A stretch of 64,000 nt of DNA from Isoetes taiwanensis (GCA_021234155.1 JAJEKV010000049.1:4585001-4649000); one strand, 5' to 3'; shown: positions 33,677-45,490, numbered from the stretch's first letter. A program made the numbers and translations. Notes: generated by a model not told the origin, from the sequence alone.

Positions 33677-34303
33677 ATGGAGGTAGCTACAGATCTGTGG
33701 GGGGCTACAGATCAGTGGGGGCGCTCTCTTAGTGAAGTGTGTTACAGCATGTTCGATCCAATGCAGGACGATTTTTGTGGCAAGGTCCATGAAGTACTCA
33801 CTCCTTTCCTCCCCGATGATGAACAGAAAGAGTTCAAGAACATGACACCCAACAAGCGGGCTGTGGTAGCGCTCTACTACGACTGCCACATGAACATTAT
33901 TCCAGGACCCAAGATGCTCCATTTCGAGCTTTTTGGGTTTTCGAGGCTTGACAAAAGTGGACATAGCTACCTCGTTGGACTGCTTCAAGGTATGTTTTTT
34001 CACATGAGGAACTGCCCAATTCAGGAGTTTCTGGAGGCGTTTGAAGCTCGGAGGCTGCGCGAGTTGATCGAGGTAAAATTCTCTACCCTTCCAGCAGAAT
34101 CTAGGGGTGGCTATTATAATTCCTGGTTTGTGAATAACAAGGAGTTCTTCGACACCTTGGCACCTGCTGGGCCTGTGAAGAGATGCAAGGTGTGTGATAA
34201 AGAAACTACTAATCACTGTGCTAGATGCAGAAAGGTGTGGTATTGCTCTAAGGAACACCAGAAAGAAGATTGGAAGGAACACAAGAGAGTGTGTAGCAGT
34301 TAA
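33677..34303 (+). CDS. MYND-type zinc-finger protein, copy B
   Basis: An intact 208-residue frame from MEVATDLWGATDQWG. The C-terminus has the MYND finger: CKVCDKETTNHCARC, VWYCSKEHQKEDW and HKRVC. It is a close paralogue of copy A. Differences include a small rearrangement near the N-terminus (LWGATDQWGR) and loss of KAQARDQ before the finger. The ancestral promoter lies beyond a 7-kb insertion, so any transcription must use new upstream sequence, which includes a MITE ending 44 bp before the start codon. Its 3' flank continues as in copy A until the 4.8-kb insertion at 34940. Confidence 0.85.
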   Translation: MEVATDLWGATDQWGRSLSEVCYSMFDPMQDDFCGKVHEVLTPFLPDDEQKEFKNMTPNKRAVVALYYDCHMNIIPGPKMLHFELFGFSRLDKSGHSYLVGLLQGMFFHMRNCPIQEFLEAFEARRLRELIEVKFSTLPAESRGGYYNSWFVNNKEFFDTLAPAGPVKRCKVCDKETTNHCARCRKVWYCSKEHQKEDWKEHKRVCSS

Positions 34304-36529
34304 AGAAGTTGTGTTGTTTTACAATAATAATAGCTTTCAACAAGCAGGCTATCTGCACTCGAAGTATCTAAAACGACTTAGTATATTTAGAATACAAAGC
34401 ACTTTTGTTTTTTTAAATGCTCTTGTCAGCAACGACTGCCTTAGCATTTATCACCAATATATATTGCAGGTCTTCAACCAGCTTAGAGCGGGTCGTCTTA
34501 GTATTTCTCAATTAGTCTTCACATGTAACTCTTTCTCTTTTATCCTTTCTGTTCATTCATTTGACTGAAGAATGTATGTTTTTACTTTTGTGGCCTGGTT
34601 CTTAACAAGTGTTTCTGTGGGACAAAATTAGCTCCTGATCCATTCATCTCTAATGAAACTTTCCTCTTCTTGGCTTATGCACCTTTTACATAGGTATAGA
34701 GACGTGTGTCCAGGAAACTAGTCCTGCTGAGATCTAAAATTTGGATGAAAATATCGCTGGAAGGATTCGATATTCGTCATAACTCATGTTTACAGTTGTA
34801 GTTATATCTAAGCTTCTGAAGTTCAACACCGTCTGTCATGTTCATTTCCTCGCTCATCTACTGATTGATTTATGTCACCAAAAGTCATTCTATCATCTGA
34901 TAATATTGCTCAGGTTGAATGCTGATTAAACATGCATCACAAGGCTCCCAAAAATGAACTACCATATAAAAATAGTATCAAATAATCTAAAAACCATGAT
35001 AGACGTGGTTTTTTATACAAGAATTTATTTGATAGCAGAAAACCACATGCTATAGTGGTTTATCAAAATGATAGTGGTTTACAACATGGTTATTGATATC
35101 AGTTACTAAATAAGATAGTGGTTTGCTAAAACTAGTTGTAGCTTATGAGATCATTTCAATACAAACTAAAATTAGTAGTGGTTTTTTAAAACTAGAAAAG
35201 CTATCTTAAGATCTCTAAATGAATAATGGGATGATTGAAGATCAATACAGTGTGTTTAAGAACCATGGATGACAATATAGTCCTTGCAACCACTAATGAT
35301 TTAGCTGGAAATAAGAAGTCTATTCCTTGTCTTGTCAGTGCCCTTGAATGCCTTATAAAACTGAGATGATAGATACCCTGCTAAAGTACACCAACCCAGA
35401 GCAACAACATGATTGGCGGGTGAAAGAATACCTAGTAATTCAGATTTATAAATTACTCATATATCGCATTTCATAATAATAATAAATCAACATGTATGTA
35501 TCCCTGCAAGCAGAAAAAACAAAAAAAACAATCCTTATATAAATAACCCAAATTTTTGTAAATTTTTGATCATTTGTTGCAATGACATAAATAATGTTAA
35601 CAACTAAAGCAAATGTTCTACAAGACTCTTATATTGGATGTTGTCACAAGACTTACCATCTATATCTACCTCGTGGATTTAAGGTTGTAAACCCGTAAAA
35701 CGCATTTGTCATGAAATCCAACACCTGATCCTCCTTATTTAGACTATGAACATTCTTTTACAATAGAAGCTTAATTGATATAGTTCGCAGCTTCACTTAT
35801 TTAGTACTAGTCTAGTCCCCCATGGCAGTGGAGATGCTATTTGCTTCTTCTAAATTTTATCCAGAGTGTTATTCCTCATGCTAAATTTTATTCCGGAAAG
35901 GCGAACATGGACATCGATGTCCTGCATTTGGATTGTGTGGGCCTGCGTCTCTGCTACCAAGATGGAGAGCATGAGGCAAGTGTGATTGTGGAAGTTGGAA
36001 TTTTGGATGCACCGTTCTTTCCAATCAGCAATCTTCATCTGATTCCATCAACATCTGTGCATAGAGTAAGAAGGAATTCTACAAATATTGCAATCTAGTA
36101 GAAGGCAAAACGAAGATGCTGGATTCAAAGCCAAAGTCTAGGCTTCCCTTGAGAACAATTGTTACATCTAACTGGTCTTCCTTGGGATCCCAGAGGCCTT
36201 TACAGGTTTTCCCAGAATTCGCAGAGCTTATTCATTGGATTGTCGCCCTGACACTTTATCTCTCATTGAACGAGTGTAGCCAAACATTGTGTATAGGCCA
36301 TTTGATGGTTGTGAAAAGATGTAATGTACTATTATAGTCTTTCTGTTTTTAGAGTGATTATCTAACCATTGTCTTGTAATTTATGTGATGTAAATATCGT
36401 GCGTTGGAATCATTGTGTTTTGTTAATGTCAATTTGTACCATTGAAAGTTTATTTGGGGTTGAGACATTAAGAATTCGAGGCCTTTGATAGGGAATATTC
36501 TCCCCATCAATGGCCCACAATAAAAGATA

Positions 36530-37325
36530 GAAACATCCCATTAACTTGCCCATATAACTTGCCTATATCCTAGAAATTTTGTAAGGAATGAATATGAAAC
36601 GAAAATAGCGGCAAACTTGGTTCGGGAAATACCGAGGTTAAGCCCATGCGTCCAACAAATTCTCTAAATTCACATGTATAAAAAAAGTAGATGGATGTGG
36701 GCCCATCCAACTTTTTTGACGTTATAGGAAAATTGAAGGGGACAAAAATGTTGACGTAAAAGTCTCTTGCCCTTTTTTCATTTCGGATTCCTCATGAGAT
36801 ATCATTTACTCTTGACAGCCCAGAAATGCAAGCGTAAGGTCTTTGGCATAACGTGAAGGCGGGTTAGATGCAATCCGGTGGTAGAAACATCGTAATTGCA
36901 AGTAAAACAAGAGAATCGGGGTAGAAACCTGCAGAATCGCAAGTAAAAACCCGATCTGTTAAAGTAAAAATAGAGAGCCAAGTTTTGCTTGGCGTTCAAA
37001 ATTTTAGGCAACATTCTTTAAAAGAAACATTGCCATGTGGGCGTCGTGGTTGGCTCTCGTGGCTTGGATAAGTTGGATTGCATCTAACCCGCGCCTTTAC
37101 GGTTCGGGAAATATTTTACATGTCATAGGAAAATTTCCTACAACTTAGGAATCAACATATCTACTATTTTTTCCAGCCTAAACTTTCCCGCAATACATCG
37201 CGAGGAATCCACGAAAAAGTGGGCAAGAGCATTTTTTGTCTGCAAATGAAGCGTTTTCATATAGGCAATCCTATATATCCTAAAAGTTTTATAAAGAATG
37301 AATATGAAACGCAAATAACGGCAAA
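36530..37325. repeat. Internal repeat pair in TIR element
   Basis: A 70-bp segment with TATATCCTA(A/G)AA and GAATGAATATGAAACG, then CGGCAAA, occurs at about 36555-36615 and 37265-37325. A short GGTTCGGGAAATA motif also occurs in both neighbourhoods. Confidence 0.65.
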
Positions 37326-37371
37326 AATGAAGCGTTGAACAAAGGGTTTAAACGTTTATTTTTCCTCTTCT

Positions 37372-37431
37372 ATGGCGCAACGACGGCCTTCTTATGGCTA
37401 TGGCGCTCATCATCCGGCATACTCTAGGCAA
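37372..37431 (+). pseudogene. Possible captured first exon
   Basis: ATG followed by AQRRPSYGYGAHHPAYSRQ and a GT donor (CAA-GTATTTTG), 20 codons. It lies in a GC-richer island (37340-37640) with repeated GATGCGGCAATGGCG inside an otherwise AT-rich element, suggesting capture of a host gene 5' end. No downstream exon was identified. Confidence 0.35.
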
Positions 37432-38329
37432 GTATTTTGTTCCTCCTTCCAATTCCTTTTGATTTTTCCTTCCAGATTGACTAACGGAACCGCTTTGTTT
37501 GAAATATAGGAACTTCTTTGGGATGGAATGATTCGGTGAAAGCGCTTGGGCAATGGCGATGAGGGCTCAAAGATGCGGCAATGGCGGATGAGGGGCTCGG
37601 CATGCGGCAATGGCGACGCAGGCGCCAAAGATGCGGCAATCTCTTTGCGGTGATATCGAAGTCTTAGGCAAATCCAAGGCATGCTCGTCTTTCCTTTCTT
37701 TTCTTTTGGGTTTTAATCTTGGCCGATTCATTGCTCTGATTTCTATTTAAATGTGGGAAAATGCTCGATCTGTGAATCCTTGATGATTTGGAACTTTTTT
37801 TGGAAACCCACCTTCTTTATTTAAGACTCGCTCTCGATCTCGGGTATGGCATAAACCGTGAGCTATACATGTAAGCTTTTGTCGCCTTGATTTTTTTCTC
37901 GACTTAAATTTTCTTTTGCAAATTCCGGGTTCCAACACGATGTTGGCGATGTGGATAAGCATCCTTCTACACTATTACATTTTTACATATCTCCTTTTTG
38001 CTCCCAAATAACCGTTTTATTTGCATGATCACGCCTCCTTACAATGGGTTATGGCGAATAAATTGGAACTTGCTCATCCGTAATTTTAACGCCAACATCT
38101 GCGAACACACAGCTTATGGTCTCCATTTTTTTGGCACATCCCAAGGTATCTCGCACCCTTTCCATTTGATACTTTTTAGCTCTGCTGTTTTCGCGTCAGG
38201 GGGGTTGAAATGTATGTCCAACTTTATTTACTAAGCATCCGTGGTTCTCGTTCTCTTGAAAGACATTGTTAATTTGGTGTCGGAAACTTGCCACGACCAA
38301 ATGCCTTGTTTCACTATTGTTTGTCTAGA

Positions 38330-38500
38330 GAGGAATCTTTGAAAGACACTTTGCTATATCCTTTGCCAAATGCCTTGTTCCACTATTGTTTGTCTGGAGA
38401 GAAATCTTTGAAAGACAATTTGCTATATCCTTTGCCAATTTTTGCTTAATAAAATTGTAGCTATATCCTTTGCCAATTCTTGCTTAATAACATTCTAGAA
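38330..38500. repeat. Imperfect tandem repeats
   Basis: ATCTTTGAAAGACA, TTTGCTATATCCTTTGCCAA and CACTATTGTTTGTCT repeat two to three times in about 170 bp. Non-coding. Confidence 0.75.
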
Positions 38501-40365
38501 GTTGTTCTTAGCGAAATGCTCTAGAATGCTGTATTCTATGGGTCTATATGTGATGAACAACCTGGATAATCATTATAGCGGTGTGGTCTGGAAGGACCAG
38601 GGTATAGTCTGGCTAACTTAGTTTACCGTTCTTTCCTTGTTGAATTAACGAAGTCAATATTGTGGCAGGGAAATGAAATAATATTGTGGCAGGGAATGAA
38701 CTATGGAAACTTAAGTGGTTGCATGGTTATTATCACGAAAGTTCGCACGAGAAAAAATATTGGAGGTATAAATCATAATTCCTAGTGTAAGGGAGCCAAA
38801 GTTAATGGGCTATTGATGCGGTTATTTTCGATCCTTGAATGGTTTTGCTAATCTCTTCTAGCAGCTGCCCTTATTTAGCAATTAGTTGAAAATAGGTAGT
38901 GGGTAATTTCCTTATTTAAAATACTTCACAAAGTGTTTCCTTACGCTACCCAAAACTAATAAGGGTTAAGAGTGACTAGTCATTATGTTTGTGGAAAAAT
39001 GGAAATATCAGGGTTCAAATCCCTGGGCACCGTGATTTTAATAAATCAATCATTAATGCTTAGATAAAAAAACATTTGAAGGTTTGATATAAAAGCTTGC
39101 ATCAATATGCTTAATATACTGAATATACTGCATATAGATTATGCCTTTTAGTAGTGTGAGAATTTCTTAATTTGTTATAGAAATCAACCTCAATTCCATA
39201 TCACAAAACATTGAATGTTTTATGGAGAAACTCATAATAATTATGTATTCATATTGGCAATGATTTTCAAGTTGAGTATGCCTTCTTATATTTGGTAAAC
39301 CAATATAAGTATATTGTCCAAAGCATGCAAGCCCTTGCTATCTTCGTGGCAAAACCATTACCATTTAACCTATAATTTTTATAAAAAATTGGCACACTTC
39401 AATGCATGGAAGAACATTGATTTCTATGACAATGTAACTAGATTGCATATTCAATCAAAACAAATTTTGTTACTGGTTTATGGTCTATAATAGTAATTCT
39501 ACGGCACATCCAAAACACAGTAATAAAGCACTATTATCAACTAAACAAATAAACCACCATAAAGAACCATGAGGGTGAACAGTGGTAACAAACTAGAATA
39601 ATAAACCATAACTAGGAACCATGCTATATAACTGGCAGCGGTTATTCAACACATTAACCCACTTAGTAATATCACTTTATTTTAGTGGTTTCATGTAAAA
39701 ACTATTGTGAAAAACTGGTAATGATTATTTTTTGGGGGCCTTGTGCATGACATGTACTATTGACAGAGATGCTGTGATATGCTGCATGCATGGTAATTAA
39801 GCACATGAAGAGTGATCTAGCAGACAAAGCTCGAAGGTTAGGTTGAGTTTGATTTGTGCTGGATCCTATGTCAAATTCGGTGAATCTGAAGCATTTCTTT
39901 GTGACAGATGCAAATGCCTGCATAACTTGAATTAGTCTTGCACGTGAAATAACTTGACTAGTTCTGTCATGGAAACCTTTGATTAGAATGTAAGCAAGGT
40001 GCCAAAAGTTAGAAAGATAACAATATTTGGCATCAAGAATGGTTTTTTAATTGGTCTTGGCCTTTGTCCTTCCTGATGATTAGATTGTGCTCTTCTATAG
40101 TCGCTGATGATGCTTGGCCTGGTTCTTACAATGATGGCAGTGTTTTTTTTTTGGGACAAAAAGAGGTGCTTGACCATTTATCTCCAATTAAACTTCCTTT
40201 CACATAGGGCATGTTATTGTAGAGCTTATAATAATGGCATCTTATATTATAATGTTGTGTAATGGACCGCACCCTAAATCGGACGGTCGAAGATTTGATT
40301 GACCAATGGTGGAGATGATGTGTGCGTGTCTTCAACTAAAATTTCATCTTGACTATGGCTTCAAT

Positions 40366-42424
40366 ATGAAAGGGAAAAGGAAAAAGGAAAAAGGAAAAGG
40401 AAAAGGAAAAGGGAAAAGGGAAAAGGGAAAAGGGAAAAGGGAAGGGAAAAGGAAAAACGATGAAAGGGAAAAGGGAAAAGGGAAACAGAAAAGGGGAAGG
40501 GAAAAGGAAAAACGATGAAAGGGAAAAGGGAAAACTATGAAAGGGAAAAGGGAAAAGGAAAAGGGAAGGAAAAGGAAAAAAAGATGAAAGGGAAAAGGGA
40601 AAACGGAAAAGGGAAAATGGAAAACTAAAAGGGAAAAGGGAAAAGGGAAAAGGAAAAGGGACGGGAAAAGGAAAACGATGAAAGGGAAAAGGGAAAAGGG
40701 AAACGGAAAAGGGAAGGGAAAAGCAAAAAATTATGAAAGGGAAAAAGGGGAAAGGGAAAAGGAAAAGGGGAAAGGAAAAGGAAAAAACGATGAAAGGGAA
40801 AAGGGAAAATGGAAAATGGAAAACGGAAAAGGGAAAAGGGAAAAGGGAAAAGGGAAAAGGAAAAGGGACGGGAAAAGGAAAACGATGAAAGGGAAAAAAA
40901 GGGAAAAGGGAAACGGAAAAGGGGAAGGGAAAAGGAAAATGATGAAAGGGAAAAGGGAAAAGGGAAAAGGGAAAGGAAAAGGAAAAACGATGAAAGGGAA
41001 AAGGGAAAAGGGAAAAGGAAAAGGGAAAAGGAAAAAGGAAAAGGAAAACGATGAAAGGGAAAAGGGAAAAGGGAAAAGGGAAGAGGAAGAGGGGAAGGGA
41101 AAAGGAAAAACGATGAAAGGGAAAAGGAAGAGGGAAGGGAAAAGGAAAACGGATGAAAGGAAAAAAAGGGAAAAGGGAAACGGAAAAGGGGAAGGGAAAA
41201 GGAAAAACGATGAAAGGGAAAAGGGAAAAGGGAAAAATGAAAAGGAATAAAGGAAAGGTAAGAGGAAAAAGGAAAGAGAAGGAGAAAAGGAAAATGGAAA
41301 GATAAAAGAAAATAGAAAAAGGAATAGAATAGGCGAGGGGGAAAGGGAACTAAAAAGAGCAATCAGCGAGAAGGGTAAGAAGTAAAGGTGAGAAAAGGAG
41401 AAAAGGTAAGGGAAAATAAGAAAAGGTTGCAAAAGTCTATGGGAAAAGAAAAGTAAAAAGGAAAAGAGAGGGGGAAAAGGGAAAAGAGAACTTGGGAAAA
41501 GGGAACGAGAAAAAAGAGAAAAAATGAAAGGGCGTGAAAAAAGGGGAAAAGAGAAAGGGTGAAGAAAGAGAAAAGGAAAGCAAAAAGAGCACGAGAAAAA
41601 AAAAGGAAGAGGGAAAGGATGGAAAAATGAGGAAAAGGTAGGGGGGGGGGAATTAGAATAGACAAAGGGTAGGGAGCAAGGAATAGGAAAAGAGGAAGGA
41701 GAAAAGGGCAAGAGAAAAAGGGAAGAGGGAAAAGGGTGAGGAAATAGAAGAAAGAAAGGAAAAAAAGAGTATGGGAAAGGGAAAAAAAAAAGAAAGGAAA
41801 AGAAAGGAGAAAGTGGAAAGGGGAAAAGGGGGAAGAAGATGGGGAAAGAAGGAAAAGGGTACATAAAAAAAGGTTGAGAAAAGGGAATGGAAAGAGGCAT
41901 ATGAAAAGCTTAAAAGGAAACCGGGAAAGGGAAAATGTAAAGGAAGGGGAAAGAGAAAGGAAAGGGAAAAAGGGAACATCGCAAAGCAAAAGGGTGGGGA
42001 AAGTATGAAAAGGGAATGGAAAGTTGAAAGGAAAAGGGAAGCGGAAAAAGGAGAAGGGAAAGCAAAAAGAGCATGAGGAAAAGAGGAGAGAGAAATGGGA
42101 AAAGAGATGGGGAAAAGGGCACGTGATCAAGAGGAAGAGGGTGGGGAAAGGAAGAAAAGGGCACATGAAAAGGTAAGCAAAAGAGAACAAAAAAAATGCA
42201 TGAGAAACGGGAAAGAGAAAAGGAAAAGGAAAAGGAAGAGGAAGGGGAAAAGGAAAGGGAAAGAGAATAGTGGAAAAATGGGAAGAGCGGGGAAAGATAA
42301 AAAGGAAGGGAAAAAGCTGATAAGAAAAAGAGAAAGAAAAAAAGGGAAAGGGGAAAGGGAAGGCAAAGGGAGGGAGAACGGGGTTAGAAAAAAAAAAGGG
42401 AGAATAAAAAAAGAAAGAAATTAA
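40366..42424 (+). repeat. 2-kb polypurine tract (GGGAAAA)n
   Basis: Nearly pure A/G on the plus strand, dominated by AAAAGGG. In the first 900 bp a higher-order unit is set by repeated AACGATGAAAGGG. The rest is more degenerate. Long open frames in several phases here are artefacts of low complexity. Such tracts can form triplex DNA. Confidence 0.95.
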
Positions 42425-42517
42425 AGGTTCCTACAATACAAATGCCAGGACACCAACATTACCAGTTCCAACAAACCTTATTATTTCTAGGTCTCCAACA
42501 TTGCCAGTTCCAACCTG

Positions 42518-42546
42518 TGCCCAGCAACGCTGGGCACCTTAACTAG
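42518..42546 (+). other. Helitron 3' terminal hairpin and CTAG
   Basis: An 8-bp perfect stem (42518-42536), the spacer CCTTAA, then CTAG (42543-42546), followed by T in the host. This is the termination structure used in rolling-circle transposition. Confidence 0.9.
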
Positions 42547-44719
42547 TGTTATTAGATTTACGTGGATGAAGAATCCACATCACTTTCTTTATTGTTCATT
42601 TTCGTATGATTTCGGACCTTTAGATGATGGGAGATTCCATGGAATCTCCAACATCAAAGGTTGTTTTTTTGAGGTCTGTTTTTTTGACGTTTAATTCTCC
42701 TGATCAATCAATGGTGCAGCAAAAGCACCCCGACCAACACTCACAAGAGCAAATTAATAGACACGACCATAGCCCGCACCATTTCATGCAACCACCACCA
42801 TAGCTTGCACCATAGCTTGCCACGGGTCACAACTACTTACCGAAGCCCTTGAATCCAACCTGAAGACCAAGGCCATGAGGCCGCAGCGAAACCAAGCAGA
42901 ATCAATGAGTACAATCGGCGGCGTAGATCGGCCAGAATAGACAAAACAAAGACTACTTGCAGCAGATTCGAGCATTTATTTAGTGCTAGTGCACTTTAAG
43001 ATTTTGAAATTGCACAAATAAAAATGATGAATTCGTGGTATTCTACCATAGCCACTCACCCGTTCCTTTATCTAATTCAAGTCTGCCATAGCCATCTCTT
43101 CGATAAAAGCTTTACTATACCAAACGGTCAAGTAAAGATTAGACCGTAGTGTTCACTGCAGTAGCTTTAGAAAATGGGCGGCCTTGACAGGCCCAAAGTA
43201 TTCGTCATGGCTACTACATCATGTCCACGATATCTGGCTTTCTAATTCCGGCCGAATCGTATCCCCTTCTTTGACCATTCACACAAAAACCTCTGCAAAT
43301 TAACTCTTGACATTAAGCACCTCTCAATCTCAGTATTTATACGAAACAAAATACAATACTCCCCAATAATCATATGCCCAATGAATGCGTGATTACGTCG
43401 CCAAAATTTCTCGTTCCTATGATTCTTGCAGTGGTTTAGCGAGAAAAGGGGGATGGAATTGAAGTTAAGAGCAAATTTGATTTGAAATCGAAGGTTTTAA
43501 AATAGAATATCCTGCCAGATCATGACCTTTGCTGGAAGATCGGCCTCAGAGGCTGCTTTGTGGGCGGCCATATTCTTGCTGGGTTGAAGCAAGCGAAGTG
43601 CAGGAGCACAATCCGGCCTACTTGCTTCGGAGTTTTCCAAGAATTCCTAAGGCTTCGCAGGGGCTATTCCTCATCCTTTTTTTTCGCCGAAGCCTAGTCG
43701 AAGCATGCTCAAATTCGCAAACAGGCACAATGGTTCGGGAGAGGTTTGGCGAGGCTCCGGTCTTCAGTCATTTGGATTGCTTCCTCTATATGGACAAAGC
43801 AAGTACATAGATGAGCAAAGCGGGCGGCAAACATGAAGATATCCTCTTCGTTGGTTTGTGTACAGGTGTCGAAAAGGTGTCCGTCCCAAGATACAAATCA
43901 AAGATGAACAAATTCAATGTGGAGCATTTTGTTTTATGCTATCCGTTGTTTTTAGCAGTGCCATCGATGCTATTGATATGACTTCCGGTGAGGTTGAAGG
44001 GATTTAGGCCTTCTTTAACCCTAGTTTCTCAGCCATATCATCTTTGTGTTGGATTGTTTTAGGCTGAGCAAGAGATCGTAAATTCACGCTATCTGAAACT
44101 TGTTGCTAGAAGCACTTTGAGTCCTGAATTCGTATGAGCTGGTGTAGACGTCTTTTGCACATTGTGATTAAATGAAAGCATCTTTTGTTTGCATACAGGT
44201 TTACAGGTTTGTGTTGCTTTGACTCTGTGTTGGTGCGGCTGTCATGGATTCTTATTGGTGTACGTATACGAAGCATATGGGGAGCGCGTTCATATACGGG
44301 GGTGTGAGATGTAAAGTCTGACACCCTTGATTTGGCATATTCTGACGACTATACCTTAATCCAATGGACATAAAAAACATTAACACATAGAGGCATTAAC
44401 ACATGTAAGTTAAAAGGAATACCCTCTAGTAATACACAAATGATCGTGCAAAGTTTATTGTAGAGAGGAAACTAGACTAGTAGAATTGCTAGGATCCAAA
44501 ATATGGATAAAATCGTCGTTGGTGGGATTGGTTATATTGTCTAATTTGGAGCGTAAGTCCTACTTACAATTCTAGTTATATTATGCCTCTACTTACAATT
44601 TTTATTATATCTAAATCTCTGAAGTTCAGAACTCTAGTTATGTTCAGGCTCCTGTTTCAGAGGCATCATCGTGTGCTTACAAAGATAGGTGAGAATTATA
44701 CATTGTATAATCTTTACTC
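42547..44719 (+). repeat. Segmental duplication block B, right part
   Basis: 42547-42855 matches block A (3331-3608 inverted), and 42848-43391 plus 44416-44719 matches block C. It passes uninterrupted through CTTGAATC, making it the empty site for the hAT-like element. It also carries the 93-bp sequence once, the empty site for the 350-bp insert. The right end is cut by Copia-3. Confidence 0.85.
43392..44415. other. 1.02-kb segment present only in block B
   Basis: Block C joins GCGTGA directly to ATACCCTC, whereas block B has 1.02 kb between. It has an open frame of 93 codons (43529-43810) with no recognised domain. No inverted ends or target duplication were found, so a deletion in block C is as likely as an insertion here. 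Confidence 0.5.
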
Positions 44720-44722
44720 TAT

Positions 44723-45009
44723 TGAAACTAAGCAAAAAGTATACAAAAGACTAGAACAAAGGAAGTAATCCCAAAGACTCAAGTGATGTATTAAATATGA
44801 ACACATATATAAGTACATAGAAAAATGCATGCCTTTAGGCATGTGCATATCTAAACTTGGAAGAGCCAAGTTTAGTTGAGAGCCCAACGTGGCATCTCAA
44901 TACCCCCCCTGCAATGTTGGTCTCTCAATAAAAGAGAACCAAAAAATACAATATATAAAATGTCATATACAATTACTCAGAAGGTGACCAAGGATGCACA
45001 CACCAAACA
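44723..45009 (-). repeat. Copia-3 putative 3' LTR
   Basis: On the plus strand it runs TGAAACTAAGC to CACCAAACA (TG..CA), 287 bp. A purine tract (minus strand AAGGGGGA) abuts the inner side. Block C homology ends within a few bases of the outer side. The second LTR is outside the window, so the borders are not verified. Confidence 0.6.
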
Positions 45010-45017
45010 TCCCCCTT
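45010..45017 (-). other. Copia-3 polypurine tract
   Basis: Minus strand AAGGGGGA directly against the putative LTR. Confidence 0.65.
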
Positions 45018-45074
45018 GCAACCTTGGTCATATGCCCGGATTAAAAAAACCTTTTGTGGGAATCAAAAGGAAGA

Positions 45075-45490
45075 ACCGTGGCACCCTTCAAAACAAAACT
45101 AAGTAGAAGATTAACTGCAAATGCTAACAAAGCACGCACAGTGGCAAGACGCACTACAGGCGAGAATGTTTCATGATAATCAACTCCAGCAATTTGAGAA
45201 AACCCTTTTGCAACCAACCTTGCTTTAAATCTGTCAAAAGTACCATCTGCTTTAGTTTTAACTCGAAAAACCCACTTACATTTTATAGATTTACAACCAG
45301 AAGGAAGAGGTACTAAATCCCAAGTGCCTTTACTTATCAAAGAATGATATTCAGCATCCATTGCTTGTTGCCAATGTTCACGTTCATTAGAATTTAGAGC
45401 ATCATGAATAGTAACAGGCTCAGTAATAGACACGAAAGTATAATAATCACGCAAAGTAACTGGAGGACGCCGTCTACCCGGGGGATGCAC
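45075..45490 (-). pseudogene. Copia-3 reverse transcriptase, N-terminal half
   Basis: Reads WQQAMDAEYHSLISKGTWDL, KCKWVFRVKTKADGTFDR, ARLVAKGFSQIAGVDYHETF and SPVVRLATVRALLAFA, the standard copia RT start. It ends abruptly before the HHMDVKTAFLNG block, and the next bases lead directly to the polypurine tract. The deletion of the YVDD half and RNase H makes the element dependent on helpers. Confidence 0.9.

Larger units (their letters stand above)
34940..39743. mobile_element. 4.8-kb TIR element, hAT-like
   Basis: Block A lacks this segment. Ends are CAAGGCTCCCAAAAA and TTTTTGGGGGCCTTG (inverted, 14 of 15 match). Flanks TGCATCA (34933-34939) and TGCATGA (39744-39750) are an imperfect 7-8-bp target duplication, and the empty site reads TGCACGAC. 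Subterminal AGTGGTTT/AAACCACT motifs are repeated at both ends (35000-35190 and 39540-39700), as in hAT and CACTA elements. No transposase was recognised, so it is probably non-autonomous. Confidence 0.75.
40240..42546 (+). mobile_element. Non-autonomous Helitron, 2.3 kb
   Basis: It begins TCTTATATTA and ends with a perfect hairpin (TGCCCAGC, loop AAC, GCTGGGCA) followed six bases later by CTAG. It is inserted between A and T with no target duplication. The precise empty site is in block A, where the flanking bases GGCA and TGTTATTAG are adjacent (junction 3608/3609, minus strand). All four are Helitron hallmarks. No Rep/helicase is encoded. Most of the interior is a 2-kb purine repeat. Confidence 0.9.

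Noticed and set aside
33590-34282. 230-codon minus-strand frame opposite MYND copy B
   Set aside because: Shadow of the MYND gene. A similar shadow lies opposite copy A (4762-5394). The MYND strand carries the zinc-finger pattern.
40306-42424. Long open frames rich in Lys/Glu/Gly (plus) or Phe/Pro/Ser (minus)
   Set aside because: They arise from the GGGAAAA repeat, are open in several phases at once, and have no protein features.
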